DNA of 64,000 nucleotides from Symbiodinium sp. CCMP2592 (GCA_905221615.1 CAJNDT010000001.1:2717894-2781893); one strand, 5' to 3'. Positions 53,333-64,000 are shown, counted from the first letter of the stretch. Notes: generated by a model not told the origin, from the sequence alone. Numbers and translations are program-made.

Positions 53333-54829
53333 GTGCTTTTCTTCCCTCCTTCTCAGGGGTTCATCCCTGACAGACAGAGTGACAGAGGCGGAGAGAGCGA
53401 GCGAGAGAGTAACCGCACGACGGGCATGGGGTGGATTCACTTCGTACGAGGCTTTCCCAACATCTATCGACCCTTCAGCTCAATAACCCTGTCCCCGAGG
53501 AATGGAACGAAGCAGCGAGTCAAGTCACCAAGGTACTTCTGTTTCAATGATGCCGCATTCGGCCCACAGCATTGTGAAGCCATGCAAAGTAGAAGGCAGA
53601 CCGCCAAAGATGCCGTGCTGCCAAGTGCCACGCCCCGAGTTTTAGTAAAGAAAGGGCGCATCCATCCAAAGGCGAAGCCGGCCACAGGTCAGTCTTCACT
53701 GAAAGCCTCCCCAAAGCCGGGTGGCAGCTGTGATGGGAGCCCAGCGGAGGAAGACGAAGACCCAAAAGATGCAGGCCACACCTGGAAAAGGTTGCAACCA
53801 GATGACCTCCTGTTTAGTGAAGAGGAGGCTCCTGCCGAGAGCAGCAACATTTTTGCAGGCTTGACGATCAGAGATCTGATGAACCAGGAGCCTATTTGGA
53901 AGGTTCCAGCTATATATAGGCACGATGAGATCGTTGACGCAATTCCTGGCACTGCTTCTTCGGATAGTGAGGATGATGCCCAGTCCGATGGCAAAGTTCA
54001 CCGGGACTTGGACAAGATGTCAGTGAAAGATGACTCACAGAAAGAGCTTGAAGCACTGCAAATCGCGACCATCGTCGGACTTGTAGACAACTTTGAGGTC
54101 GAGATCGGGGGCAAGAAGTTGACTCGGAAACTCCTCTTCCTTTCCAACAAGCAGGCACGGATGCTCCCTTTAAACAACCTTGACAAGGTAATGTCAGGCT
54201 TGGACTTCTACCCCAGACCGAAACTGGTCATCCAGATGTGCTTTTCGGCGGCAGGGGGACGGTACCAATACAATCGCTTGACATTGACCCAGCATCACTG
54301 GAGTAAGCTTGCAGGAGAGGAAGTGAATAGGCAGCACTACTGGGTGTCTGAAGAGAATGGGTTGAATGGCGCGCGGGACACTGAGTACAAGATTCAATCC
54401 TTTTTGAAGGATTGCGTGATACCGATGGCAAGGCAGCATAAAGCATTGGTCATTGTTGGGCAAAACGACTGCAGTCTGTCGGCGGTGTTTGGGAGCCTCT
54501 GTGAGGAGGAGGCAGAACGCCGCAGGGGGCAACTGGGGTTTTACGTTCTCTCACCCGCGCAGGCTCCGAATGTACTGGAGGCTAGTCACAACCCAGATTC
54601 TGTCGCATATCAGCTGCGAAAGAGTTCGAAGAACTGGAGGAGCGCGACCGACAAGATGTGGTATGTATTGAAGAAGGATAGGGGTGCTGAGGCCGTAAAT
54701 TATTACCCGTACTTGGATGCACCACCTGGATGCTGGGTTGCCGTTAAGAAGTTTCAGTCGATTCGAGTTACAGCAACAGTAGAAGAACAACCCATTGTCT
54801 ACTCTACACTCCACTGTAGCAATTTTTAA
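53333..54829 (+). CDS. Uncharacterised protein (498 codons open)
   Basis: A long open frame with no ATG at its left edge; it follows a CTTCTCAG acceptor at about 53347. Likely starts are ATG 53427 or ATG 53582. The first third is basic and disordered, then acidic. From about 54,000 a globular part begins: IATIVGLVDNFEVEIGGKKL, RPKLVIQMCFSAAGGRYQYN, KALVIVGQNDCSLSAVFGSL, MWYVLKKDRGAEAVNYYPYL. The last blocks alternate beta-like hydrophobic strands and loops, and VIVGQNDCS suggests a hydrolase-type turn, but I cannot name a family. No membrane segment or signal peptide. It is separated by 250 bp from the next gene, same strand. Confidence 0.65.
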   Translation: MLFFPPSQGFIPDRQSDRGGESERESNRTTGMGWIHFVRGFPNIYRPFSSITLSPRNGTKQRVKSPRYFCFNDAAFGPQHCEAMQSRRQTAKDAVLPSATPRVLVKKGRIHPKAKPATGQSSLKASPKPGGSCDGSPAEEDEDPKDAGHTWKRLQPDDLLFSEEEAPAESSNIFAGLTIRDLMNQEPIWKVPAIYRHDEIVDAIPGTASSDSEDDAQSDGKVHRDLDKMSVKDDSQKELEALQIATIVGLVDNFEVEIGGKKLTRKLLFLSNKQARMLPLNNLDKVMSGLDFYPRPKLVIQMCFSAAGGRYQYNRLTLTQHHWSKLAGEEVNRQHYWVSEENGLNGARDTEYKIQSFLKDCVIPMARQHKALVIVGQNDCSLSAVFGSLCEEEAERRRGQLGFYVLSPAQAPNVLEASHNPDSVAYQLRKSSKNWRSATDKMWYVLKKDRGAEAVNYYPYLDAPPGCWVAVKKFQSIRVTATVEEQPIVYSTLHCSNF

Positions 54830-55067
54830 AGCTCCGTCGAAAGCAACCCAGGATGTACACACTATATTGTCGTGGATTGCATCTCTGAGCACGATGGCGG
54901 AGATGGACTCAAACGTGATTGGGCACCTCTCAAAATCCTGAATTCAAGACTCTGGCTTGCCATCAAGGAATTAGTTTTAAGTTGCTGTAATAGGGAAAGC
55001 CACCGTTTGTTACCATATATCACCATTGTACTAGCTTAAATTAAACTCCTTCACAACAAGCCAGGAC

Positions 55068-55075
55068 TGCTACAG
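55068..55075 (+). promoter_or_regulatory. Candidate spliced-leader acceptor (TGCTACAG)
   Basis: TGCTACAG ends 3 bp before ATG 55079 and is identical to the octamer upstream of the ankyrin-gene ATG. The role as trans-splice site is inference. Confidence 0.35.
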
Positions 55076-55078
55076 ACA

Positions 55079-57181
55079 ATGCTGATAAACCAAATCCCTG
55101 GATTTGCGATCGCCACTCTGGACGGGAGCGACGGGCTGCTGTCTGCGAAAGCTTTGGCAGATATTGTTGCCCGCGAAATTCCTTTGCTGCTGCTTGACTC
55201 ACGAGATCACAAGGAATGTCATGCTTCTGTTGATGAAGCCATCGAAGAGTTGAGGGATCTGGACAAGCGACTCAATGAAGCAGGCACGGGCAATTTCTAC
55301 CACTATTCTACCATGGCTTTTCTGCACCAAACGCTGACAGACCTTTTGCGCCAACACCGTGCACGTGCCAGACACATAATGAAACGAGTATCCAGCTTGA
55401 AGTTTGCTTCCACCGCCTCAGCCTCCAAGATAGGATCACAACCGTCTGAGACAGTGCCGCTTTGGGCACAGATCGCGGCGCTGCTTGAGGAAGCCTCCAT
55501 CAAGGATTCTCCCGAATCAGAAGCTGCTCCAGCCCAAAAGGAAGATGACAAGAAGCGGCTACTTGCTCAAAAACTGACTGAGAAATATTTGGCTTTAAAA
55601 GGCGAGAGACCTACACTGGTTTATCCTGAGTGGGGCCAGTGGCGAGACTGCAGCGATGTGCCGAAAGAGCACTTCAGAGATGCTCAGATGCGGATGATGG
55701 GCCAGCTTGTTCGCTGCACTTCCAGAGAAATGTTGGATGAGTTTCTTGCAGTACTCACTCTTGCCTCCCCGATAACGGTAGCAGTTGAGCTGGGCAGGTC
55801 GAAAACTCGCAAAAAGCTCGAGTCCGGTGGGGGAGGGTCTCTGTTTTGCAAGAGATATGGCTTGAAACGCACGTATCTTTGGAAAGAGCTGCTTCAAGTA
55901 GCTCCAGGAGCTCACTGGGAGCATGCACAGTTCCATCTTCTCGGCATTCTGAAGAAGCAAGCCCTGGGCTTCGAGGGTTGGTTCCAGACGAGGAGCTATT
56001 TACAGTGTTCTCCAGAGATCAAGGCTGCCATAATCGAGGTGCTGATGTCTCCGATGACGCATTCAGTGAACCTGGGAGCTCTGAGCCGCATTGACAGGGT
56101 ACTCATGCAGATGCACTCAGATCGGCGGAAACCTGGCATCGGTCGGGATCTTGCCAGTTGCCAGATTCTCCAGCGCGCTTGGGTCGATGTCGATGTGTAC
56201 CATCACGTTGCCACCCGAATGAAGTATGTTGCCAAAGTCTCATATGCGATGTTGCTGCTGACAGGCTACACTATTACAGCTCTCACGCTTGTAAACATGA
56301 ACATACCCGAAGCCATTCCGGCAGACGTGGCAAATTATTGCATTCTAGGCTTGTCTCTCAGTGCAGGGTTAACATCAGCTCTGATCGCATTTTTGGATCC
56401 CACGACAAAGTGGCAAAAGTTGCGTGCTGCAGCTCTTGCTTTAGAGGCAGAGATTTGGAAGTTCAGATCTTGTGCCGATGTGTATTCCCGGGACATGACG
56501 TCCAGTGATGTGGAAGCGCCAGAAGAAACGCTTTGGCATTTTATTGCTGCAATGGAAGATTCTGTTTTGAAATCCGCTGGCGTCTCTCAGACTTCCTTCC
56601 TTTCCACATTTAGCTTCAGCCGTGCCCCTGTGTCCGTTAAAGTCTACAGACACGGGCAGTACGAAGGAGCAGCCCGTGCTGGCACTTCACGTTCCGGAGA
56701 TCCCGAGGTTGAGGATGACCACTACTCATGCCTGTCCGCTCGCGAGTACATGGCTCTCCGCTTTCACTCTTGTGTTCATTTCTACCAGCAGCGCTTGCCC
56801 AGATATGCCAGGTGGCATGCTGTGAATCAAGCCATCTTAGCGGTGGCTTCTGGGTTGCTGACGGTACTGGTCTACTTGGGCGCAACACACTGGTGCTCTG
56901 CCTGCACGGCAGGCACTGCGGCATTGACAGCATGGTCAGAATTCAATGCAACCCAGCGAAAAATGAGACGCTATTCTGAAACGGTCCATGAGGCTCACCA
57001 AATACTGCTCTGGTGGCAGTCTTTGCCGCGCATGCAACAGACAGCAAGCTTTGACCTGCTTGTCCAGCGATGTGAGATCTGTTTTGCAAGCGAGAACTCT
57101 TCGTGGGTGTCCTCGATGAACCAACGCCATGGGCAACGGATGACGTCGAAAGAAGATGCTCCTGATGATGAGCAAGGCTAG
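55079..57181 (+). CDS. Membrane protein with two SLATT/DUF4231-like 2TM modules (700 aa)
   Basis: A single 700-residue ORF from ATG 55079. Residues 1-380 are soluble and largely helical. A first membrane pair lies at about 385-440 (YAMLLLTGYTITALTLV; ILGLSLSAGLTSALIAFL) followed by KWQKLRAAALALEAEIWKFR, which matches the W-x2-LR-xA-x-LExE-x-W/Y-x-Y pattern after the helices of SLATT/DUF4231 proteins. A second pair lies at about 580-625 (AILAVASGLLTVLVYLG; CTAGTAALTAWSEF), preceded by FYQQRLPRYARWH, as in the same family. SLATT proteins in bacteria accompany nucleotide-sensing SLOG or SMODS domains and are thought to act as membrane effectors. Here no SLOG domain is evident. The family assignment is by pattern only. 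Confidence 0.55.
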   Translation: MLINQIPGFAIATLDGSDGLLSAKALADIVAREIPLLLLDSRDHKECHASVDEAIEELRDLDKRLNEAGTGNFYHYSTMAFLHQTLTDLLRQHRARARHIMKRVSSLKFASTASASKIGSQPSETVPLWAQIAALLEEASIKDSPESEAAPAQKEDDKKRLLAQKLTEKYLALKGERPTLVYPEWGQWRDCSDVPKEHFRDAQMRMMGQLVRCTSREMLDEFLAVLTLASPITVAVELGRSKTRKKLESGGGGSLFCKRYGLKRTYLWKELLQVAPGAHWEHAQFHLLGILKKQALGFEGWFQTRSYLQCSPEIKAAIIEVLMSPMTHSVNLGALSRIDRVLMQMHSDRRKPGIGRDLASCQILQRAWVDVDVYHHVATRMKYVAKVSYAMLLLTGYTITALTLVNMNIPEAIPADVANYCILGLSLSAGLTSALIAFLDPTTKWQKLRAAALALEAEIWKFRSCADVYSRDMTSSDVEAPEETLWHFIAAMEDSVLKSAGVSQTSFLSTFSFSRAPVSVKVYRHGQYEGAARAGTSRSGDPEVEDDHYSCLSAREYMALRFHSCVHFYQQRLPRYARWHAVNQAILAVASGLLTVLVYLGATHWCSACTAGTAALTAWSEFNATQRKMRRYSETVHEAHQILLWWQSLPRMQQTASFDLLVQRCEICFASENSSWVSSMNQRHGQRMTSKEDAPDDEQG

Positions 57182-57945
57182 CTGTAGGTGACTCCACCGG
57201 CCCAAACAGAGTTGGGAAGCATTGGGCTTTGCGAATGCAAATCGAGTCTGATGTGTCAGTCACCTCGGCCGCTCCAACAATGGAAAAGGCTAGATAGAGG
57301 CTTTGCGTCATGCAAGGAAACGGCCCGTGTGCAAGCACCATGTCTCCTGCACTCCTCCATGCTTTGATATCCTAGCCCCCCCCCAGCGCCCAAATCTGGA
57401 ACAAGACGGTGCTGAGCGAGATGAATCCTCGAGCTGCACATCTGACCCTAAAGCTGCATGTCCATCCCCTACCTGCCTTAGGGGAGTGCGCGAGAGCAGG
57501 CGAAGCCCCTCGGAGTCCTACTTCTCGTGGTGTCGCTTCTCTGCGAGCAGCTAAGAGCGATTGTGGGGTCCCGGCTGTACGAGGTTTCTGGGTTAAGGGG
57601 AGTTGGTGGTAGGATTCAGAGGAGCTGCAGGGAAAGTTCAGGGGGTCTTGACATGTTTGGTGATCTCTATCAGTACAATGACCTGACACTCAAAAGTTCG
57701 GGACTTGGCTTTCACGGTCGAAGACTGCGGGCTTCAGGCTCACCTTAACGTTCGAAAGCCAAGACGTCAAAGCTCCGAGTTCCGAAGTGAGGTTAAGGGT
57801 GCTGAACACCAAACCCCGAGTGCCCCAAGTGAAGAAGAGACTAAACGCCTCTGGTTCCAAAGAGGCGTGACTTTAAAGGTTCCTGTCATGCCCGGAGACG
57901 TCGCAAGACATCGACTTGAGGTCTGAAAGCTCTGAGGAAGTCTTC
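57182..57945. other. No confident gene
   Basis: An open stretch at about 57,380-57,610 (LHPLPALGECARAGEAPRS in one frame) ends near a splice-like GAG|CAG. Evidence is too thin to call an exon. Confidence 0.3.
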
Positions 57946-57975
57946 TAATAATAATAATCATAATAATAATAAGAA
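57946..57975. repeat. (AAT)n-rich microsatellite
   Basis: AATAATAATCATAATAATAAT-like run, continuing imperfectly to about 57995. Confidence 0.8.
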
Positions 57976-57995
57976 GAATAATAGTCATAGTAATA

Positions 57996-60319
57996 CTAAG
58001 GCATCGAGAACCAACACTCCCAAAGCCTTAAATCCGAAAGCCATCGAGTTTACATGCCCCTCCAGCCCCTAAAGCCCCAACATCGTCCGATCCGATCTGG
58101 CAAAGGCGATGGCACTGTCTCCGCAGCGCAGGAGAAGATGAGAAGTCAGACTGCGCAGCTCTCACCGTGACCGACTAAAGACAGCATAATATGGGTTCAG
58201 GGCCTTCGGGGTTAAGATGGCATAGCATGCGAGGGCCTGACGCAATCTAGCATGCGTAGTGGAATATCAGGTATTGCGACAAGCAACATAACAAAGATTT
58301 GACAGGGTATCGGGTAAGACGATGCTGTGGCACAGCATGATGTAACAGGAGCACCGTGTATTTGGGGTGCCGCACGGGGCAGGTTCCACGCTCTATGTGC
58401 AAGGTTTTCGGGGTTTGTAGGAGTGATCTCGGGTCGATGGGTCGCCATGCGTGCGTTTAGATTGAATCTTTCAAGATCCGTACAACGGCCGGCTTGCAGT
58501 TGGACGTGAGGAATTCTAGTGAGATTCTAGTCGCGTCAGCCGCCACGAGGTTCCAGTAGTGTGTTATAGACCTGGAGGTGTAATCTGATTGCGTGCAGCA
58601 TTATCATCACACTATGGCGCCGGTAGATTAGTGACTGGTGCTACTCTTGACATGTCCGTGTTGAGCTCGTTTCCAGGAGGGGTCAGGCCCAACACCTCCA
58701 ACCCACCACTTACCGCAAGAGTAGAGACTCTACCGACAGGTACGAGCAGATGTTCATGACAAATGCAGGGGCAGCGCTGCTTCTGCTTCCGGCTGCATTC
58801 CCAGCACTAGCAGTTCGCACTTTTAATATGTAACGGGGAGGCCTGTACCCTCGACTACGTGAAGTGACCTTTCCCGCTACAGCGGTATTAGACAGGCTTG
58901 GCATCCTGGACACCTTAAAGGGCTGTCTTCAATATGCGTAGGCAGGTGCGTTTGTGCAAGGAAGAGAGATACAGCATCGGATGGACTAACTGCAGCGTAC
59001 TGCAGCATCTAGAAGACCTGTCTAAGCTGCCTTCGCAGTTTCCAAGTTGTTTTCGGAGACGTATGCTCCAGTCTTCTCGAACCCGTCTTCCTGCAGATAT
59101 CCAGGCAATAACAGTAACGCTTAGAATGAAAACAACGGGAAACGATTGCATTGTCAAGGTTTCATTCCTGACCGGCCAGCTGAACGCAGGCGGACGGGCT
59201 CAGCACCACAGCCACAAACCCCAAAGTGTGATATGCTAACAGATTTCAAGGCATGCTCTCATGTCTGTCCGTCTATCAAGAAAGTGGCCCGTTGCAGATT
59301 GAGGTGTCAAGTTTCTCTTCGAGAACTTCACGATTCTTGATGAGGTGGATCCGAATTCACGTGCACGAGTTCACGTGCAAGTCCTCAGCGCATTGCGTCT
59401 TAAAGACCGAGCCCGGAGTTTCGGGTTGTCCGTAGAAGGATGGTTTGGAAGAGAAGCAGCAGCAGCCGCAGCAGCAAGAGGAGGTGAAGCAGAAGCAGCG
59501 ACAGCCGTAGCGGGAGTTGAAGTGGTGGTGGTGGTGGCGGCAGAGGTGGTGCTGTTTGTCATCCTTTTTGCTATGTTACTGGCAGAATCAGTGGCTGCTA
59601 GTACTGCTGACTACTACTGCGGCGACGACGCCGACTATTACTGCTACAGCTGCTGCTGCTGCTGCTGCTGCTACTAGTACTACTGCGACGGGAACCCTGC
59701 TTCTTCTTCTGCTGCTGCACTCCTGCCGGTCAGCTCGGGTCAGTCCCCAATCCTGGAGCGAAGCCTAGCCCTAGCACTATCTCGCAAACAACAGCAGGCG
59801 CGGCAAGAGTGCTGAAGATCACATCCTTCAAGATTCGGCGTTTTTGGTCGCATGCCTGCAACAGATTCGGGTCCCTAGAAGCAGAAGTCCCAGTCCCCCA
59901 TTCGGCAAAGCTCCAACAATCTAGAGCCCAAGTCTTGAAAACCACAAAGTCCCAATCCCCTGAAACTCCTGAAATCCCGAATGCGTAGCTCTCCAGCCTC
60001 AAGCTTACTTCGTCGCAGATTGCCATCTTCGCTATCTGCTCGGCGCTGGGGCAGGCATTTTTGGATGGGTGAGTCATTGAGGGGGGGGCACGTGGATCTT
60101 ACTCTTCGTGCTTATCATGGTATGTTGACAACGCAATCTTCGTGCTTGGAGCTGGGCCCGTCCGAGCATCTTACGAACACATCCTGAGCTACCTCAGCGC
60201 GACAATGAATGCCGTGTCTCGATGCAGTTCTCCCAGTACCATTAACGCATGCCGATGAAGTGCTCATCTGCATACGATGGTTGAGGACGATACAACATGT
60301 TGTTGTTCTAGATGATAGC
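57996..60319. other. No confident gene
   Basis: Mostly ordinary sequence. GCA/GCT triplet-rich short blocks lie at about 59,455-59,550 and 59,640-59,680. One possible exon ends at about 60,065 (LTSSQIAIFAICSALGQAFLD) before GGTGAGTC. Not assigned. Confidence 0.35.
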
Positions 60320-60760
60320 GACGCTCTCGCTGGTGCTGATGGTATTGGTGGTGGTTGTGGTGGTGAAGATGTGAGCGATGATGTGGAGGAGGAGGAGGAG
60401 GAGGAGGAGGAGAAAAAGCAGGAGGAGAACAAGGAGGAGAACAACGAGGGGAGGAGAAACATCAGGAGGAGGAGGAGGAAGACGGGGAGGAGGAGGAGGA
60501 GGAGGAGGAGGAGGAGGAGGAGAAAAAGGAGGGGAGGAGAACACGTTGGAGGAGGAGGAGGAGGAGGCAGCGGAGGAAGGTACTACTACTATGTGCCGAT
60601 GGTGTTGATGATGATGGTGATGATGGTGATGATGGTGGTGGTGGTGGTGGCGTCGTTGTCTTTGTTGTTGTTGGTGGTGTTGGTGGCGGTGGCGGTGGTG
60701 GTGGCGGTGGTGATGCTGGTAAATGTTGGTCGTGGTTATTGTGCTGGAGGCAGTAGTCGT
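60320..60760. repeat. (GGT)n, (GGA)n and (GAT/GGT)n triplet tracts
   Basis: GGTGGT-rich, then a long GGA/GAA purine-only block (about 60,388-60,575), then GAT/GGT triplets. ORFs over it are poly-Glu, poly-Arg, poly-Gly or poly-His artefacts. Confidence 0.9.
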
Positions 60761-62368
60761 GCTGGTGCTGGTAATAGCGGTGTAATTTAATAGTGGTGAT
60801 GTTGAGGATGATGCGGAAGAGGATGATGATAACGGCATTGTAGCTAGATGCCTGTATCGAGAATGCAGATCGAGATGGACACTGATACCAGAGTCCCGGT
60901 GATGTTGCTTCTTCTTCTTCTTATCGTTGCTGTGGCTGCAGTTGTGGTTAGCAAAAAATGAAGCTGCTGCTGCTGACGACACTGTTGTTTGAGCCGATTA
61001 GACAAGGGGTTCTGACATTGCATTGATCAACGCGGCAGGTCTTCATCTTCTTGACGATTGCTTGGTTTGGACCCGACACGAATGCGAAGATCACGACCAT
61101 TCGCGGGGTCCTCACTCACCGTCACAACTGGGATCGAGTGGTCCCACCTCAAAGTTTTTCCTCCTCTTGAGCTGTGTACTTTCACAGTAAATTAGTGTTG
61201 CAATGCACAGAAATGTCTTTGTAATCAACAACAAGATTGCGGTCCTCTTGGTGCTTGAAGGACCCTCCCTTTGCACTGCTGAGCAGGACTGGATGTCACT
61301 GATGTCACATTATGTTTTTGGCCATTTTCCTCTTCTTTCCTGATCGGCACGTAGAGCTTAATCTCACACCGCCGAAGCCGGGTGTTTCATGCCTTGAGCC
61401 CGAGACCTAAACCGTTGCACTGCACCCGCCTCGCCCCTGTTTCGTCAAGGCCACTGCTGTCAGGGAGTCGAAAGGGTTTCAGCGCCTCGATGGTTCTCTA
61501 CATAGGTTCTACATCTTACGAAGGATTGTATCGCAGGTTTTTGGATTCAAGCTTGATCACTTCATTCCCAAGACCCTAGAAAGACCTCAGAGGGTTGGGG
61601 CAGAAGTCTCAAGTCCCTATAGCCAGAGGGGCAGGAAGCATCCCACTTCCGTGCCGAGGGAAGATGGCCACGGTTCTGATCTCCATCGTGTGGTTCGGCA
61701 GGGGGCCCCGGCGTAGCCAAAGGGCTCTGGGCTCAGGCGTCGGACCTGAATGCCTGTTCAGGGTCATGAGGGTCTTCGCAAGGTCTTGCACGGTGATTTT
61801 AGGGCTTGGTAGGGTTTCAGAAGGGCCGCAACTTTGGGCCAGAGCCTTAACTCCCCAAAACCCCCTCAAGAGACCATCCTGTCCATAATAACTCGTGGCA
61901 GGCCATAGCATGGCCAGCATGCAGTGGGTCTTTGTCGGACTTGCGGTGGCCTCATCGCAGTCGTGCAGGCTTTGGAGTACAAGCTTCGGGCCTCGGGGTT
62001 TACCATATTCTTCGGCGGCAGTCTGCAGCTGAGCCATATGTGGTCACGCGCTCCGCGGCCCCCCCCTCCCTCCCCCCCCTGTCCCCCCAAAGGTCAATGG
62101 TCCGGATAGAGGGTGGCCCACAGGTACAAGGCTTCGAGTCGACAAGGGCTTAGGGAGGATTTGCGGTGTATGTTCTGCTTTGGGCTTAGAGCCTACATTT
62201 AGGCGGGGTTTAGGGTTGGGTGTAGGGTTTAAAGTACAGGTTAAGGTTGAGCAAAACAGGAGCACGCGGGACGTTTTGGGGTTGACGGCTTGAGCCCTGG
62301 CCGCCCCCGCCCCGCCAGCACCGTTAGTGGCAGCTCCAAACGGCCCCCGCCGCTTCCGCACGTGCCAG
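60761..62368. other. No gene recognised
   Basis: A few TTTAGGG-like words (near 62200-62230) and C-rich stretches near 62060-62090. No exon-like segment recognised. Confidence 0.4.
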
Positions 62369-62423
62369 CCCCCCCCCCCCCCCACCCCAACCCCTACCAG
62401 ACAATACCATTGGGGGGGGGGGG
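62369..62423. repeat. C15 run facing a G12 run (inverted homopolymers)
   Basis: C15 at 62369-62383 and G12 at 62412-62423, separated by 28 bp, with a flanking CCAG/CTGG match. Able to form a hairpin or G-quadruplex. Confidence 0.85.
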
Positions 62424-63172
62424 CTGGGAACGCCAGCATATATCATGGGTAAGTGGGGGGGAGTTTGGCTTTCTTGTCTGCTAAAACGAAGGTCTGTACA
62501 TCGAAGGCTACTAGAGGCCGAGGCCGACGACGGCACCTTCCGCTTTCCACGTGATACGGCCTATGGCTTTCTCAATGCTTAGTACATGATACGGAGCTGG
62601 GGGATCAGCATTGTTTCGCCAGATATTGCTTTAAGCTCAGTCCAGGGTTCAGGGTGCGCAATCCTGCTGCGGAGTCTGTCTCATTTTGCATCCACCAATG
62701 TCGTCTCTTTCGGCCCTCAGGTCCTTCAAAGTCCAAGCTTTGAACCTGTTTTCTCGCGACAAGCACTCGTTCCAAGGTCTTTGCATCCGTCATCGCAGAG
62801 ATCAGCGAGAAGCTGTCGGGTCCACAGCTTTCACTTTCGATGGGCTTGACATGTCCTATTGCGCATGCTGGTTGTGCGTGTGGCCGTCTTCGTGTACAGC
62901 ACAACTCCAACTCCGCATTCTGTTGTCGCTACCGCTACAGCAGACATTGACTGTTGCTTTTCTGTTGATTTCCTGATTTGATACGAAGACCCAGCGAGAA
63001 GCTTGAGCCGCAGACTGCAACTGTATTACCCCATATGCTGCTTGGCCAGTTTTCGGCATTTGCGAGTGCAAGCAGAATCACTTGGAATCATAGAAATGGG
63101 CCTGATGTGATTGTTGCTTTCATGAGCACTGGAGCCCATTCTTGTCAACCGACGTGCCGTCCCGTAACACCA
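62424..63172. other. No gene recognised
   Basis: Ordinary-composition sequence without exon-like signal. Confidence 0.4.
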
Positions 63173-63300
63173 TGTCGATCCTGATTCATCTCTGGCCGGT
63201 GAGGATGAAGCACAAGAAGAATGGCGATGCAAAGAACGGCAATGCGAAGAACGGTGATGCCAAGAACGGCGACAAGAAGGGGGACAAGAAGAAGCAGTAG
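63173..63300 (+). CDS. Small lysine-rich ORF or terminal exon with KNGDA repeats
   Basis: ATG 63173 opens a 42-codon frame ending TAG. After MKHKK it consists of four KNGDA/KNGNA-type repeats and ends KKGDKKKQ. It may be the last exon of a protein with a basic tail, since a GTGAG|G acceptor lies just upstream at about 63,205. It could also be a stand-alone small ORF. The period is 15 bp with varied third positions, which favours coding over a simple repeat. Confidence 0.35.
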
Positions 63301-64000
63301 ATCATTGTGAGCGTTCTGTGCCAGCTGCAAGGGCACGAGGATGGGAGGCTTCAGCAAATGAATTTTTCTTCAACCAAAGCCCCGGACTCCCCTAAGCCGT
63401 GATGCGCTACTACTGCAGAGTCACTGCTGAGTATAAAGCATCTAGGACACAATAAAGGACGAAACAACATAACATGAGCATGTTGCTTGTCACGGCCTGG
63501 AAATGAATCCCCTACAGCCACAGTCAGGGCTGGCAAGCCTCGCCCTTTCCAGCACCGAGATTTTGCAGATACCTCGGTAGACCGAAGCAGTGCCGCTGTT
63601 GCGAAGCAACAGTAGCAGTGCTTCTGCCAGCCCGGCTTGGTACTTGCACAGGGATGAAGACGTCGACGAAGGTGGTGAGGGAGATCCGCAGGATTCTTGC
63701 GGAAACAGCGTCTTCATTCTCAGCCGAGTACCATGGTCAGTCTCCACTGCCGAAACTCTAGGCAGTGCAGCCGTGTTGCACTAACGAGACTCCTCCAGCT
63801 CGTGGTGAACCGAGCCGCTGACAAGTTGACTCAAAGCGATGCTGGTATCTTGACAACGTGAACTTGGAGTGGCCTTCGAAAGAGAAGGTTTCAAATTATA
63901 GTCGCAGCAGCAAGGCTAGAATACGCTAGAGTTGTGTCGGAAGCTCGAACAGGGATAGCGGGATAAGGTCAGGATCAGCCTACGGTATCCGAAGAGCGGA
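63301..64000. other. No confident gene
   Basis: An open stretch at about 63,590-63,784 (WYLHRDEDVDEGGEGDPQDS) is acidic and could be an exon; unassigned. The window ends in ordinary sequence. Confidence 0.3.

Noticed and set aside
60209..60982. Glu/Arg/Gly-rich ORF (+) and His/Pro-rich ORF (-)
   Set aside because: Explained by GGA, GGT and GAT triplet tracts.

Overview
The window looks like nuclear DNA of a dinoflagellate, most likely a Symbiodiniaceae-type alga. Four things point that way. Conserved genes are broken into short exons whose introns can be placed, in phase, with GT-AG, GC-AG and GA-AG ends, each 3' AG usually followed by G. Every gene I recognise lies on the + strand. Long microsatellite arrays and interstitial TTTAGGG-type tracts are everywhere. 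One gene belongs to an ankyrin family that I know only from dinoflagellates. No rRNA, tRNA or CRISPR array was recognised, and no database search was possible.

Layout. 1-5.7 kb: microsatellites, a 7-bp satellite, no confident gene. 5.69-11.06 kb: a nearly complete DPCD (CS-domain ciliary protein) gene in at least nine exons, carrying three MITE-like inverted-repeat elements in its introns. 13.1-29.4 kb: one large gene for a dinoflagellate ankyrin-repeat protein, in about twelve exons. Its 7.5-kb intron (18,498-25,955) holds Ala/Glu-rich ORFs, a Cys-rich motif exon, a glycosyltransferase ORF and a proline-rich zinc-finger ORF, all on the same strand. 32.15-35.28 kb and 35.28-46.97 kb: two head-to-tail copies of a very large non-LTR retrotransposon, the first 5'-truncated, both ending in (TAC)n. 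The long copy encodes basic proline-rich ORFs, a WW-like motif, an APE endonuclease, a reverse transcriptase, C2H2 zinc fingers, an out-of-frame 331-aa ORF, and a C-terminal domain with the hallmarks of a ubiquitin-specific protease. 47.15 kb: one exon of a SLC35B-like transporter. 50.6-51.8 kb: a two-exon patatin-like lipase. 53.3-54.8 kb: an unrecognised 498-codon ORF. 55.1-57.2 kb: a 700-aa membrane protein with two SLATT/DUF4231-like modules. 57.2-64 kb: mostly repeats, no confident gene.

The most unusual system is the retrotransposon. Its ORFs run as a chain in which each reading frame is +1 relative to the one before. The internal 331-aa ORF is far better conserved between the two copies than the frame it overlaps. 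The element ends with a deubiquitinase-like domain whose Cys, His and Asp positions are intact in both copies. Its 3' tail is the same triplet satellite that flanks it, which suggests insertion into (TAC)n. Second are the gene structures: exons that can be joined only by allowing GC and GA 5' splice sites, including an 85-bp GA-AG intron bounded by a hexamer direct repeat.
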